A stretch of DNA of 64,000 bases from NCBI RefSeq assembly GCF_963675165.1, contig NC_087377.1:16114518-16178517 (forward strand), read 5' to 3'. The notes beneath the pieces were generated by a model. It was not told where the DNA came from. It did not search any database and was given only the letters and a program-made list of their open reading frames with translations. Each line of letters begins with the position of its first letter. Position 1 is the first letter of the stretch. The position numbers and the translations under genes were made by a program. Below, piece after piece: positions 23,378 through 39,689 of the stretch. Origin of the DNA: Halichondria panicea. Lineage: Eukaryota > Porifera > Demospongiae > Suberitida > Halichondriidae.

Positions 23378-23839
23378 GGTTGACTCAGCTAGCTACATAT
23401 ACTGGTACATGTACGTAGCCATATAAAATACTATCAGGAGTGTATGCATTCCTGATCCTAGTGCAGCGGAAGTAAATGTGGGGTAATTTTCTTCCGGTTA
23501 TACAGGAACAGCCATCTATGTTTATTTTGTCAAATTCGCAAAATATTAGTGCTGGTAATTTCAACGATCCTTGCCAGAACGCAATAGCTATAAAGGGTCA
23601 ATTTTTTAATAAATTTTATACAAGTCTTCAAAAAAAATATATAATTATATAATCTTCAAAAAAATAATTGAAATCTGTTGGTGGTTGGGCCATAATAATA
23701 GGGTATAAATAATAATACTAGCTTATTATATAATCGGTGAGATGGTTCCTAGCTTGGGGCTCTGGAGGTTGTGTCTGGTGGTGGCATAGGGGAGTGCAAC
23801 AGCATCCGTGATAACCGTTAAATCCAACTTTAATCTGGG

Positions 23840-23843
<4 letters not shown>

Positions 23844-23905
<62 letters not shown>
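23844..23905. repeat. (GT)n microsatellite
   Basis: About 30 uninterrupted GT dinucleotides. Confidence 0.98.
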
Positions 23906-23908
<3 letters not shown>

Positions 23909-24225
23909 AGGATAGTATATTATACAGAAGTATATACTATAGGGTGTGTGTATGAGATATACAGAAGTATAGGGACCAGGCTTTCCGACACAACTGACTC
24001 TGCCTAAAATTAGAAACAGCTCAAAGTTCTAATGCATTTTACATAGTCTATCACAGTGTCACAGAAACAAAAGAACAAAAGAGCAGACAACACAAAACCA
24101 TACAGGTATAGAAAAAGCAAGCAGATGTTTGAGAGTCGAGAATGATGTGTGTGTGTGTGTGGTTGTAATACACATGTACATATACATGTCACGTCGTGTA
24201 CATGCATGCACACTTTAGCTGATAA

Positions 24226-24254
24226 GTACACGCTAGGCACAAGCACACATGGAC

Positions 24255-24298
<44 letters not shown>

Positions 24299-24323
24299 AC
24301 GCTAGGCACAAGCACACATGGAC

Positions 24324-24363
<40 letters not shown>

Positions 24364-24391
24364 ACGCTAGGCACAAGCACACATGGACTTA
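24226..24391. repeat. Composite minisatellite with (GT)n cores
   Basis: Three copies of a 30-base unit (containing acgctaggcacaagcacac and atggactt) at about 24226, 24296 and 24361 alternate with GT runs. Higher-order repetition of a unique block plus a microsatellite suggests unequal exchange or slippage across the whole composite. Confidence 0.9.
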
Positions 24392-24467
24392 GTTGGTTAA
24401 TCTACAGTGTGTTGGGTTCCATGGAACCCATGGAACCTGTCTGGATCTGACACTGATAAGGAATCAA

Positions 24468-26047
24468 TTAGTTACCTAATAGGACACGGTTTGAAGCTCT
24501 TTCACAGCTACAGGGTTTCAGTCCATTCATCTTTACACAGTACTGGTTGGCATGGTTACAATCATTCACACACCCAGATGTTGTACAGCAAAGTTTCCCT
24601 AAGAATGTAAGTAGAAAAAATAAATACTGAAGTCCACAAACTAATACTTGCCTTCCATTGTAGCAGGGTCACACAAATACCTCTTCATTTCTGTCTCAGA
24701 TCTAAAACGTTGAGTTAAAAAAAAACACAGAGTGGATTAACAAGTAGTCTCGATTCCAGGTAGCAAGGAAGCTAGGGAGAAAGACCTGGGAATTGACCTG
24801 ATTAATTAACAGGCTTTATGTACACACATTCCATTAAGGGTCATTGTTGACAATGGTCAGGAACTTAATTCATGTTTATTTGCCATCATAACCATACCGA
24901 TGCAATTAATAATTATAAGTATTTTCAGGAATTAGTTAGCACCAATACCCAGTATTCCAGTTATAGGCACATTCTAATTATGTGGTAATTAAAGCAATTT
25001 TCAACTGCTTACACGTTAGTGTTGACAGTATTATACTCGACGGAGGGTGGAGTACGAGGGAAGAGATGAGGGGCCAGTTGAGCTGTCACCATCTCCAGCA
25101 AGATCTGAGCACAGTCATCGTAGTACTTCTCAGAGTTCTTAGCTACACTGAATCCATTGACGTCACACACGTAGCTCTTCCCATTGGCCCTCAGGAGGTC
25201 AAACCCACACACTGTTTGCTGAGAGGGGAGACACGTAGTATCAAACAAATAAACAAAAAACAACTTACCTTGAAAGCCAGGCATACTTTCTTTACGATAA
25301 GTTTCTCTTCATTGGTCAACACAATTGGATACCTAGTCTCCTTTCCATTAGAATTTCTGTCCACCGTTCCACCAAATACCTGGAGCAAAATGAATACCGT
25401 AGTGTTACTAGAATGTTTTGCGATCATTAAACACATGCAAACTTAATTTGCAAGGGTTGATCAATTTGCAACAATAAAATCCGCAAAACCTAAATTATTA
25501 CTAGTAAATACACACGATCCTTGCCAGAACGCAATAGTTAAATGGCAAAGGGTCAAATTTTCTGCCAATTTGGCTCATTCGCAAAGGTTTTTCACCCGCA
25601 AAATATTCTAGTAATACTGTATAACACCATCGTCACAAGATATTCACATGACTTACCGGTGACTTTCTGGCATCTGCAAAGGCATAATCTGGTCCAACAG
25701 CATGAACTTTGACGTCAGTTCCGTCAGTGGCCAGAAACTCCTCATAGATGTACGACCCGTCCTTTCGCACAGAGCTCTCCTTCGAGTAGGCACTGTTGCT
25801 GGTTTTTGTCTGTAAATATACAAATTAAATTGGTGTGAAGACTATGCTTCTTTCACGACTGACCTTCCTGAAGAGCCTCTGAGATCCTCCACCATAGTCA
25901 GAGGGGAAGTAGATGTAGATATTGTGGTCCTCAGCAGAGACTGGCTTCTCAACAAACGGTTTGTGGAACACTTGACCACCTACTTCAATTACATCATCAT
26001 TCTCAACAATCTCTGTGGGGGGATTGAATGTGTGTGTGGGGGGGATT

Positions 26048-26082
<35 letters not shown>

Positions 26083-26429
26083 GGGGGGGAGGGTTGAGTG
26101 TATGTGTGTGGGGGTGATGAGTGTGTGTGTGTGGGGGGGGCTGAGTGTGTGTGTGTGGGGGGGCTGAGTGTGTGTGTGTGTGTGGTGGGGAGGGGGCGGT
26201 AATATACTGGTTAAATATTTACTTTCACTCACCTATTTCCTTTTCAGCACCGCCCCTGTTGAGGACCACGTGTTTGGGTACCTCCACTCCGTTCTTGATG
26301 AGGGTCTCGTACACCTGTTGTCTGGGGAGGAACAACACTCACACAGTGGCACTACTCACACACACACACACTCACACACACACACCCACCCACCCACCTA
26401 CCCACCCACATACACCCACATGCATGCAC

Positions 26430-26503
<74 letters not shown>

Positions 26504-26946
26504 GTCCATGAGGGTGTACTGCTCCTGAAGGTCGTTGACCACCATGGGCTGACGCAGGTCCACGTAGGCAATGGCCTTGTCTAGAGGGAAGCCATCAGAG
26601 TAGAATGCAACCAGACAGTCCACTACTGGCCACTCGTCCACTGGCTGGTGCAGGATCACTTCATCACTGAAGATCTGAATCTCAATAGACTGATGAGAGG
26701 CTAGACGACGGAGAATGTTCTGCATCGGCTTGGCTAGTGTCTGTAGAGATGTCACAGTAAACTCAATACCTAGACACACATAGTAGATACCTTTTTGTTC
26801 ATTGCACACACTCCTATTGTGATCAGTCCATCCTCAGCTTCATGCACACAGCAACTGGACCCAGTACCTTGGTTGTCCTTGAAGATGATGCGAGGCTCCT
26901 CGACCTCAGCGTTGTCTGTACCTGTGTCTGAACGCTGCCCTTCCAT
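24468..26946 (-). CDS. PPIP5K/Vip1-type inositol pyrophosphate kinase, kinase-only
   Basis: Nine exons (26946-26868, 26769-26502, 26321-26233, 26012-25864, 25809-25657, 25379-25269, 25218-25013, 24701-24652, 24598-24468) total 1236 bases: 411 aa plus stop, in frame. The protein follows diphosphoinositol pentakisphosphate kinase: [88 protein letters not shown]. This is the ATP-grasp-type kinase making inositol pyrophosphates in the cytosol. Family members are normally over 1000 aa with a histidine-phosphatase domain containing RHGDRTP. Here that domain is absent: after [10 protein letters not shown] two small exons add a tail with eight Cys ([18 protein letters not shown]) and stop. The exon 8 donor is GC, not GT. 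Kinase identity is sure; the last two exons are less certain. Confidence 0.85.
25397..25622. repeat. Inverted-repeat element in PPIP5K-like intron 5
   Basis: The ends are inverted: gtgttactagaatgttttgcg on the left, cgcaaaatattctagtaatac on the right. Internal markers are caagggttgatcaat and gatccttgccagaacgcaat. A reverse-oriented copy lies in the thioredoxin reductase gene at about 31018-31230 and a degraded one near 23526-23630. Looks like a small non-autonomous DNA transposon. Confidence 0.7.
26032..26192. repeat. GT/G-rich repeats in PPIP5K-like intron 3
   Basis: Alternating (GT)n and G runs with the recurring block gggggctgagtgtgtgtg fill most of the intron. Confidence 0.9.
26356..26501. 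repeat. (CA)n microsatellite in PPIP5K-like intron 2
   Basis: The intron is almost wholly CA/CCCA repeat and abuts the exon 2 donor, so the splice donor is the start of a GT tract on the coding strand. Confidence 0.95.
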
Positions 26947-27139
26947 CTAGTTTAAGCTAGCTACCTGTAGCTAGCAATAGAAGTACAATGACCGTGGTTC
27001 CTTTGAAATTAATTTGAAGAATGCATTAATTATGCGTTAATTATGATTCCTTACGCATTAAAATTAATACGCATTTAGCGCACCTTATCCTTGAAGATTG
27101 GTGGGGGCGTTGCCTGTCCTTGAGTCTATTCATAGATTA
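26947..27139. promoter_or_regulatory. Shared head-to-head promoter region
   Basis: Only 193 bases separate the ATG of the PPIP5K-like gene (minus) from the proposed ATG of thioredoxin reductase (plus). The interval holds an inverted-repeat cluster of tgcgttaat/attaatacgca type at about 27022-27074. A bidirectional promoter is inferred from spacing alone. Confidence 0.5.
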
Positions 27140-33230
<6,091 letters not shown>

Positions 33231-33566
33231 CTTCATCGCTGGCCAGCTTCTGGAGGATCACTATAGACGGGAAACTCTTTTAACAAATTTTTTACATTGA
33301 CTACAGCCAGAATTATATCTTGTGCAATTTTTTGATGGTTTACTTGTAAAGCGCTGACAGAGTGAACTTGAGGTTTTTACTGCACATATGAAATTATAAT
33401 TATCATTCATCCATCTACTGTTGAATCTATATCTCTATATATATACAAAAAAATTGTTTGTCCTTTGTCATTACTAAAATTGTAATTCTACAAGACTACA
33501 GTTTCAGTTTGCAACTATAACTATAGCTACATAGTGTATATCTATCATCGTTCCAAATTAAGTTCT
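33231..33566. other. Convergent 3' region of TXNRD and the PSD-family gene
   Basis: The two stop codons are 336 bases apart and the genes converge. The TXNRD 3' UTR must carry a SECIS element to decode the UGA. By eye I could not identify a convincing one (ATGA...AA...TGA quartet with a stem) here; it may be non-canonical or read past 33566. No other gene is seen. Confidence 0.5.
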
Positions 33567-35078
33567 TTACTGGTCATAAGGGACTGTTGCAATCTTGGAA
33601 TTGATGGGGATGTTGTCGTGTGGATATTCTCCAATTTCTTTCTGCTCGACAACAAATTTTACCTCAACTCCCGGCCTGAAAATGAGGCAATGAGTGGACC
33701 CTCCAAAGTGGAACATTCCGAGTTCTTGTCCCTTCTTCACGCGCTGTCCCTCGTACACTGTGATCTCATTGGTCGACACTTCAGCCATGCCGATAGCAAG
33801 GAATGCCATAAGACCGATGTACTTGTTATCAGCCTCGATAAAAATGACGGCACGAGCAGCGACTTCGGTGAGGTAACTCTGAGTATCGTTCGGAGCTGAG
33901 TCATCAAATCCTGCACACTGTGCCTCAGAATAATAACTGCCTTCCACAACGTATGCTTTCTTGATTATACCGTCTACGGGGCTGTGCCAACGATGGTAGC
34001 TGAGGGCGCTTAGAAATGCTTGGTATACCGTCCCACCGACAAAAAGATCAACAAGCGGATCATTGGCAAGCATGAACTGCATCGAGTAGGGCTGTGATTT
34101 TATCCAAAATCGAGCTCGACGTTTGACGTTGAATTGAATGTTGAAAGTTGCTGACTCGCAAGCATTTGCAATGACCTTTGTATCGTCAGGGCTTGCAATT
34201 GGACGCATTCCCTCTCGATATTGTCGTACGAAGAAGTCGTCCCAAGATGTGAAGCCATGATAAGCAGCTTTAGGATCGCAAACAAACTCCAAATCGAAAT
34301 TCGGCATATCTTCCATTGCTTCCTTTCCGAACCACCCTGTTTTGTCATCGTTGCTTAGAACGTAGCAGGAATCAGACGACTTCAAAAACGTTCCCCAGCA
34401 ATTCAGAACCCTTTTGAGTTGCGTGTTGACCTTGTCGTTAAGAAAGGCAGCGTATCCACCGACTGTTGCCATGGGCCAATCCAAGATGGCATTGATTGGG
34501 AACCCGACGAGACCCTTCCTGCTGTACTCGGGTGCTTTGGTCATGACTCTGTTGATAAGACGAAGCATTAGACGGTAATGCCTCACCTGCGGCTTGCCCA
34601 TTGGATCGAGAATGTACGGAGGTTTGAATGGAACTTGAGCAAACATCTGGTGAAAGAACATGCTGACCTCGGAATCAGTCTCGATGAGGGTCTTCAGGTC
34701 TTCCACTGGTGGGAGAAGACCGGGGATTTTGAGGCCTTCTGCAGCTGCATCTATTTCGTCAGCCCCGTCAATCTCGTCAGTGCCGTCGACTTCTTCGATG
34801 AGTTTCTTCAGCCAATCATTGAGGCGCTCTTGATCGGAGGGTAGCCATTTGCCGACACGATAGGAGACAATTTGTGCTTCTGCATGGGGATAGATGGAGA
34901 GAATAACTAAAATAGCAGCTGTTTCTATACATGTACATGCATGCATGTACAATGTCGTAATAATAATTATACTGATAGGTGAGCATGCGATAATGTTAAA
35001 GCAACTGCAACAGTATATAATACCTTTTTTCGATCCTGCTGCAGGTGTACCAGAGGGTGGTCCACGACGTCCTGACAT
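33567..35078 (-). CDS. Phosphatidylserine decarboxylase-family enzyme, GGST type
   Basis: Two exons, 35078-35024 and 34879-33567, give 455 aa; the 144-base intron has good GT-AG borders but is a multiple of three and stop-free, so an unspliced 503-aa reading also exists. The N-terminal half resembles the PSD-associated domain (FPINAILDWPM, AAFLNDKVN), followed by SWDDFFVRQYREGMRPIAS, ACESATFNIQ, GGTVYQAFLSALSYHRWHSP and FHFGGSTHCLIFRPG. In this family the chain self-cleaves at the Ser of the (L/G)GS(T/S) motif to make a pyruvoyl cofactor. The GGST form with this N-terminal domain is known from fungal and bacterial PSD-like enzymes, including the fungal tryptophan decarboxylase PsiD, rather than the mitochondrial LGST enzyme. 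No transmembrane segment or clear presequence. Substrate unknown. Confidence 0.85.
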   Translation of the reverse strand: MSGRRGPPSGTPAAGSKKGIIYCCSCFNIIACSPISIIIITTLYMHACTCIETAAILVILSIYPHAEAQIVSYRVGKWLPSDQERLNDWLKKLIEEVDGTDEIDGADEIDAAAEGLKIPGLLPPVEDLKTLIETDSEVSMFFHQMFAQVPFKPPYILDPMGKPQVRHYRLMLRLINRVMTKAPEYSRKGLVGFPINAILDWPMATVGGYAAFLNDKVNTQLKRVLNCWGTFLKSSDSCYVLSNDDKTGWFGKEAMEDMPNFDLEFVCDPKAAYHGFTSWDDFFVRQYREGMRPIASPDDTKVIANACESATFNIQFNVKRRARFWIKSQPYSMQFMLANDPLVDLFVGGTVYQAFLSALSYHRWHSPVDGIIKKAYVVEGSYYSEAQCAGFDDSAPNDTQSYLTEVAARAVIFIEADNKYIGLMAFLAIGMAEVSTNEITVYEGQRVKKGQELGMFHFGGSTHCLIFRPGVEVKFVVEQKEIGEYPHDNIPINSKIATVPYDQ

Positions 35079-37120
35079 GGTAACTTCTGAGAGAGAATAT
35101 TTCAGCTCCGGGTATTATATTCTTGAGGTCCTCAAATGTTGAATGGTGCAAGCTCGTTTGTGTCTCCTTTATTTATAGCTGCTTGCATCGTGTCTGCACA
35201 TGGCAAAATGCTTGAGTGAGTCCATAACACATACTTGCAACTATAGTGTTATCAACTATGCATGACCACTGTTTTAATTATGTGTTATAATATTATTTTA
35301 TTGGTACGAAGTTCGAAACATGATAAATACCTATAATTATAATTATATGCAAGAATGTAATAGACAACATAATATTAATATTATATAGACAATCAGTATA
35401 TAATTATATGCAATATTAATGTTGTGTATACAGCTATATACCGTAGCTTTTCCTCAGCCTGTATAATTACATACATTTCCAACTATGTATATAGGCCATG
35501 ACGAACGTTTATATATAATTATGTCATTTACTCTCGTTTCCCATATAGCTACAAGATTTATACATGCACGTTAGAGATATTACCGTACCCTCCCGAAAAT
35601 ATGCCCATCCCCTATTTTGCTTCGAAGTTCTTACACAAGGGTATTTTGACTCGTAATACGCCCACCCAGAATGCCTGAGCAGTAGCTAAATGCCATCATG
35701 CATGTTCACAATTTAATTTTAGTTGAAGAACGCAATTTTTAGCTGGTATTACCCGTATAGCTATAGTTAGACTCAACTTCTTGCTGGACCAAGATATCTG
35801 CATGTGTGGATCTGTTTGCTTTGAAGATGTCTAAATAATTAGCACAAATCTGAGAAAGTCATCACCCAATTTTGTAAAGAGATCATGCATGAAATTTTTA
35901 CACATCCTAGTATAGCTCTGAAGTGTGTCAAAAAGTAGATTACATCACCCATGCACACTTGGATTGATCAGTGTGCAAATTCCAAGCCTGTGACAGATAA
36001 TTATACAGGAAGTCACAGCATATATACATCTGATACATGCACTGTATGCCTACATGTATATAATTATGTTCGATACTCTCATAATCTTGCGTATAATTAT
36101 ACTGTGTTGTGTCTATATTATAATTATACGTAGCTATATATAATAATAGTATCCTATATAGATTTAACTTTCATAAATAGTTACGGATGCTGTTTGGTGG
36201 TGTTTTCTCATGTGTTTGTCTGGGATGCATATTATAATTATGCTGTTTAGTGGAGTTCTGCTAAATGTACTTTTTTATTAAAGATTTAGCAATTAATGCA
36301 AGGATACAACAAATAGCTATAAAGCTAGGGTGAAGAGTGTCCTATAATATAAAAATTAAAACATATATTAACACATACGTTTTAATAGCTACAACATGTC
36401 AACTAAGTGAGAATACAAATAATTATGTCTTAAATGAACATAATTATAATACTATAGCACAGTCCATACTAAAGCAAATTCATTGTGGCTAACGAGCTTA
36501 TTCCATACTGCAATTGCATGAGGAAAAAAGGCCGAAAATTTGTACAAGGATGTTCTACATTTGTAGGGGACCAGAGAGAAACAGTTACTTCTCCTGTATA
36601 CCCGACGTACATGCATGCATGTTGCATGGTCACTTAGGGCATATATACGTTGTTGTAATATCTATATCTCATATACTGTCAATTAAATGCTTCAGGCTTG
36701 CTAAATAGCACTATTTTCTCGTTGATTCCATAATTAAGTATACATACCTCTAAGTAGAATAACATTTGCTACTGTAACATATAATTATATAAGAGGCACC
36801 ATTTTAACTAGATATAATTATTATACTTATTGCATGTAAAAATGGCCCATGGAAAGTTTCCATTTGCATGGCAGGCAAATTTAACATAATTATACACTTC
36901 ATGTATTAATTGACATTTATAAATACACAATTATAAAGCAATCTTAGCTTATGGCATGATTATTATACTAAGAGATAATAATATAATACTAGTGCAACGT
37001 ACGTGTATTTAGTATGGTCAACACAATGTCATTCTATATATAATTATAATAATTATATAATTATGTCTTATTTAAAGTGACTGATAGCTCACATCATTCA
37101 GAATCGTTTGTAGAGCTTCA
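35079..37120. other. AT-rich intergenic region
   Basis: No supported coding sequence over about 2 kb. It contains the PSD gene's 5' flank (shared with 38590-38945), many taattata repeats and a partial MITE end at about 35583-35610 (ccgtaccctcccgaaaata), related to the Tc1/mariner-type MITE at 38682. The tract near 36690-36710 carries caggcttgctaaatagcac, a motif repeated in the 5' flanks of the receptor genes further on. Confidence 0.6.
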
Positions 37121-38131
37121 CTATTGCATACTGCATCTTTTTAGTTTGTTCCCGAGCATTTTAATGGCTTTTCTCATTTCAGGGTTCCTCAAGATAGCTA
37201 TGGAGTCCATTACTGGTAACAGTGAGTACAATTGTTGCAATAAGGCTAAGACCAGCAGCAAAGCTTTAGGTGGATGAACTCCCAATGGTGCAAAAAATAG
37301 GTTGATCAAAATGTATCCAAACAATGGTGGAATATATACTCCAAAAAGTGAGAGAAAGAGTGTGAAAAAAGTGATATTTGCCTTTCGATCCCGTTTTCTT
37401 TGTTCTACGTCCTCTTGTGTGCCTGAGGGTATGATCATTTGGTTGCGTACTCTCTTTGCTTTGATGAGCATTGTTATGTACATCACCATGGGGACTACGC
37501 TACCCATTATCAGTCCTAGTGCTATGAATAATGTTGTGTGTGTCTGACAAAACGTGTAGTTAGGGCATGTCTCGTCAATGGGACCGATGCATACCCAATT
37601 AACTCTACTGACACCAAAGCAACCAAATATCATCTTTAGCCCTCCGTTGATTGCAGATAATGCTAGCACTATCGAACATAGTATCAATATCACTTTCCTT
37701 CTGATGTGTCTGCTGTATCGGAAAGGTATAAAAACGGTGCAGAAACGATCGCAGACAAACACAAACATGAGCCAGTTACGAAGGTTGAATGCAAATGTAA
37801 ATACTCCACCAGTGATATTGCATGTGTGTAATCCAATTGACCATTGTCCATCAATTGTAGAAATAACAGCTGTAGGAAAAATGATAAGTACGTACGAACA
37901 ATTGATGATTGCCACTTGTAGAGTTAAGACAAATGTAGTCTGATGCAGATGCTTGAATTTGATGATAAGGAAGATGATCAGTCCTGTAAGACTTAGAGAC
38001 AATGGAAACAGTGCAATGTAGTATACAAGGACAAAGTAGCGTAATCCTAACTCAGCATTGTCACTCAATTCTTGGTTTCCAAACAGCCTATGCTCTTCAC
38101 AAGATTGGTTTAGCTCACTGGAGAGGTTCAT
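37121..38131 (-). CDS. G1: rhodopsin-like 7TM receptor, intact
   Basis: Single exon, 336 aa, starting MNLSSELNQSC with N-glycosylation sites in a short extracellular tail. Seven hydrophobic segments lie at about residues 33-57, 67-92, 104-128, 146-168, 198-225, 252-280 and 288-314. Class A features: Cys104 at the top of TM3 and Cys in loop 2 (ETCP) for a disulfide; CDRFC at 127-131 in the DRY position; a basic third loop (EQRKRDRK). TM7 lacks NPxxY and ends MDSIAILRNPEMR. First of a minus-strand tandem family. Ligand unknown; coupling to G proteins is inferred from fold only. Confidence 0.85.
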   Translation of the reverse strand: MNLSSELNQSCEEHRLFGNQELSDNAELGLRYFVLVYYIALFPLSLSLTGLIIFLIIKFKHLHQTTFVLTLQVAIINCSYVLIIFPTAVISTIDGQWSIGLHTCNITGGVFTFAFNLRNWLMFVFVCDRFCTVFIPFRYSRHIRRKVILILCSIVLALSAINGGLKMIFGCFGVSRVNWVCIGPIDETCPNYTFCQTHTTLFIALGLIMGSVVPMVMYITMLIKAKRVRNQMIIPSGTQEDVEQRKRDRKANITFFTLFLSLFGVYIPPLFGYILINLFFAPLGVHPPKALLLVLALLQQLYSLLPVMDSIAILRNPEMRKAIKMLGNKLKRCSMQ

Positions 38132-38334
38132 TGTAACTAGCTCGACCTATATATTGACTTGTACTGTGCATGTGGTGTCTATTATGTAGTTTTCTTTAAA
38201 TTCTCAATTCTTCATGTATTATATGTTCAATTGATGTTTCGTGCTGTTTTCTCATATTTTGTCTCTAGTATACCCACACACGTGCATGACACGCATCATT
38301 TTGCTGTTTTAGTGGTGTCTGCTCATCTATTTCT

Positions 38335-38945
38335 CTTGTGTGTACAATCATTGAGGCGCTCTTGATCGGAGGGTATAGCCATTTGCCGACTCGGTAAGAA
38401 ACGATATGTGTTTCTGCAAGGGGAGAGATAGAGAAAATAATTGAAATAGCCTATATTCTGTTTCATGCGATGATTACTATAAATATTTAAAGCAACTGAA
38501 ACATTATATAATACCTTTTCCCTTTCCTTTTTTCGATCCCGCTGCAGGCGTACCATGCAGAGGGTGGTCCACGATGCCCTGACATGGTGAATTCCGAGAG
38601 AGAATATTTGAGCTTCGGGTATATTCTTGAGGTCCTCAAATGTTGAATGGCGCAAGCTCGTTTGCATGTCTCCTTTATTTACTGTACCCTCGCGAAAATA
38701 CGCCCACCCTTTTCTGCAAGAAGTCTAGGCTTATTAGGGGACTGGGCGTTTAATCGCGAACGACAAGTTTTCATTTGAAAAGAGGGGATGGGCGTTTATT
38801 CAAGATGGGCTTATTTTCGCGAGGGTACGGTATAGTTGCTTGCATCGTGTCTGCACATGGCATGCTTGAGTGAGTCCATAACACATACTTGCAGTGATCA
38901 ACTATGCATGACCACTGTTTTGATATAATTATGTGCTATATGGGT
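38335..38945 (-). pseudogene. PSD-family gene 5' fragment, duplicated
   Basis: Matches the start and 5' flank of the gene at 33567-35078 (34820-35290): ttgaggcgctcttgatcgg, the intron, the first exon and the upstream region. The first-exon copy is shifted in frame by inserted bases (SAWYACSG in place of SGTPAAGS). Only the 5' end was copied, between two receptor genes. A MITE has since inserted at 38682-38830. Confidence 0.8.
38682..38830. mobile_element. Tc1/mariner-type MITE, 149 bp
   Basis: Terminal inverted repeats ctgtaccctcgcgaaaata and tattttcgcgagggtacgg, flanked by TA at 38680-38681 and 38831-38832. The paralogous sequence near 35171-35178 (tttatttatagctgc) is the exact empty site with a single TA. 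TA duplication and size fit a mariner-type non-autonomous element. Confidence 0.9.
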
Positions 38946-38999
38946 ACAAAGTTCAATATATGCATGCATACGTAATAATTATATAGCCAACACAATATA

Positions 39000-39689
39000 A
39001 TTATGTAATTATACCGTTTCTGGTTATTTTATTTTCGAGGTATTAATCAAGATCAGTGAAAATTTAGTGCCTCGAAAATTGGTTTACTTCCGGTTGAAAG
39101 ACCTCTCTACTGTAGGGGTGTGGTTATTAGTATATTAATATAAGTCATTTTAATTATATACACTTCCGTATAGTATTCATGAAATAAAACAATTTTTAGC
39201 TTGTGACCGGCATAATATAATCGTATAATTATGATGTGCTATTAGTGACTGGAGAGTGTACAGTAATTAATCCCGTATCACATCCGGTCCAGTAATTGCA
39301 CCTCATCATTTACAGCATGCAATTACTTGTCACGCTGTCAATGACAACGGATTGTTTTCGAATAACTGCCGCAGCCGAAAATTTGATGAAAACTGCAGAG
39401 AACTTCATCATACACGATTAGAAATCAGTATGGTTACTCGTGCAATAAGGCATTAATAGCACTCATAACAAGCACTCGGCTACGCCTTGTGCAATTAGTA
39501 GCCCTGCCATTACTTGTTCTATTAATCCCATATACATCTTAAGCATACTATACAAATAAAAAATTATATAGAGAACGTAACATGACATTGTGCTGCATGA
39601 CCAAACTATGAATACACTATAAGTTAATAAATACGTTTGGTCTTATTAAAAGGTGACTGAGAGCACCTAATTACTTCTCATGCATGCAT
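39000..39689. other. Intergenic region with unclassified repeats
   Basis: AT-rich, no gene seen. Near 39255-39535 an attaatcccgtat block and a later attaatcccatat block enclose a distinct, less AT-rich segment that could be another small insertion. Confidence 0.4.

Larger units (their letters stand above)
23378..24467. other. Spacer between K3 and the PPIP5K-like gene
   Basis: No coding segment recognised. It holds a degraded copy of an intronic repeat (about 23526-23630, with the marker gatccttgccagaacgcaat), a (GT)n tract at about 23844-23905, and the composite minisatellite at 24226-24391. It should include the K3 promoter and the 3' UTR of the upstream gene; neither has a clear signal. 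Confidence 0.5.

Noticed and set aside
24149-24450. Open frames of repeated Cys-Val or Thr-His in the GT repeats
   Set aside because: They are translations of (GT)n/(CA)n on both strands, without codon structure or splice context.
25825-26584. His/Thr/Pro-rich frames overlapping the PPIP5K-like introns
   Set aside because: They come from CA-rich intron repeats read through real exons on the opposite strand or past splice sites.
33300-33400. Possible SECIS near ttgatggtttacttgtaaagcgctgac
   Set aside because: The stem is only about five base pairs with a two-base loop and the ATGA/AA features do not line up.
33567-35078. Bacterial contamination as source of the PSD-family gene
   Set aside because: The gene has a spliceosomal intron, lies between animal genes, and its 5' end is duplicated within the receptor array, so it is resident in this genome.
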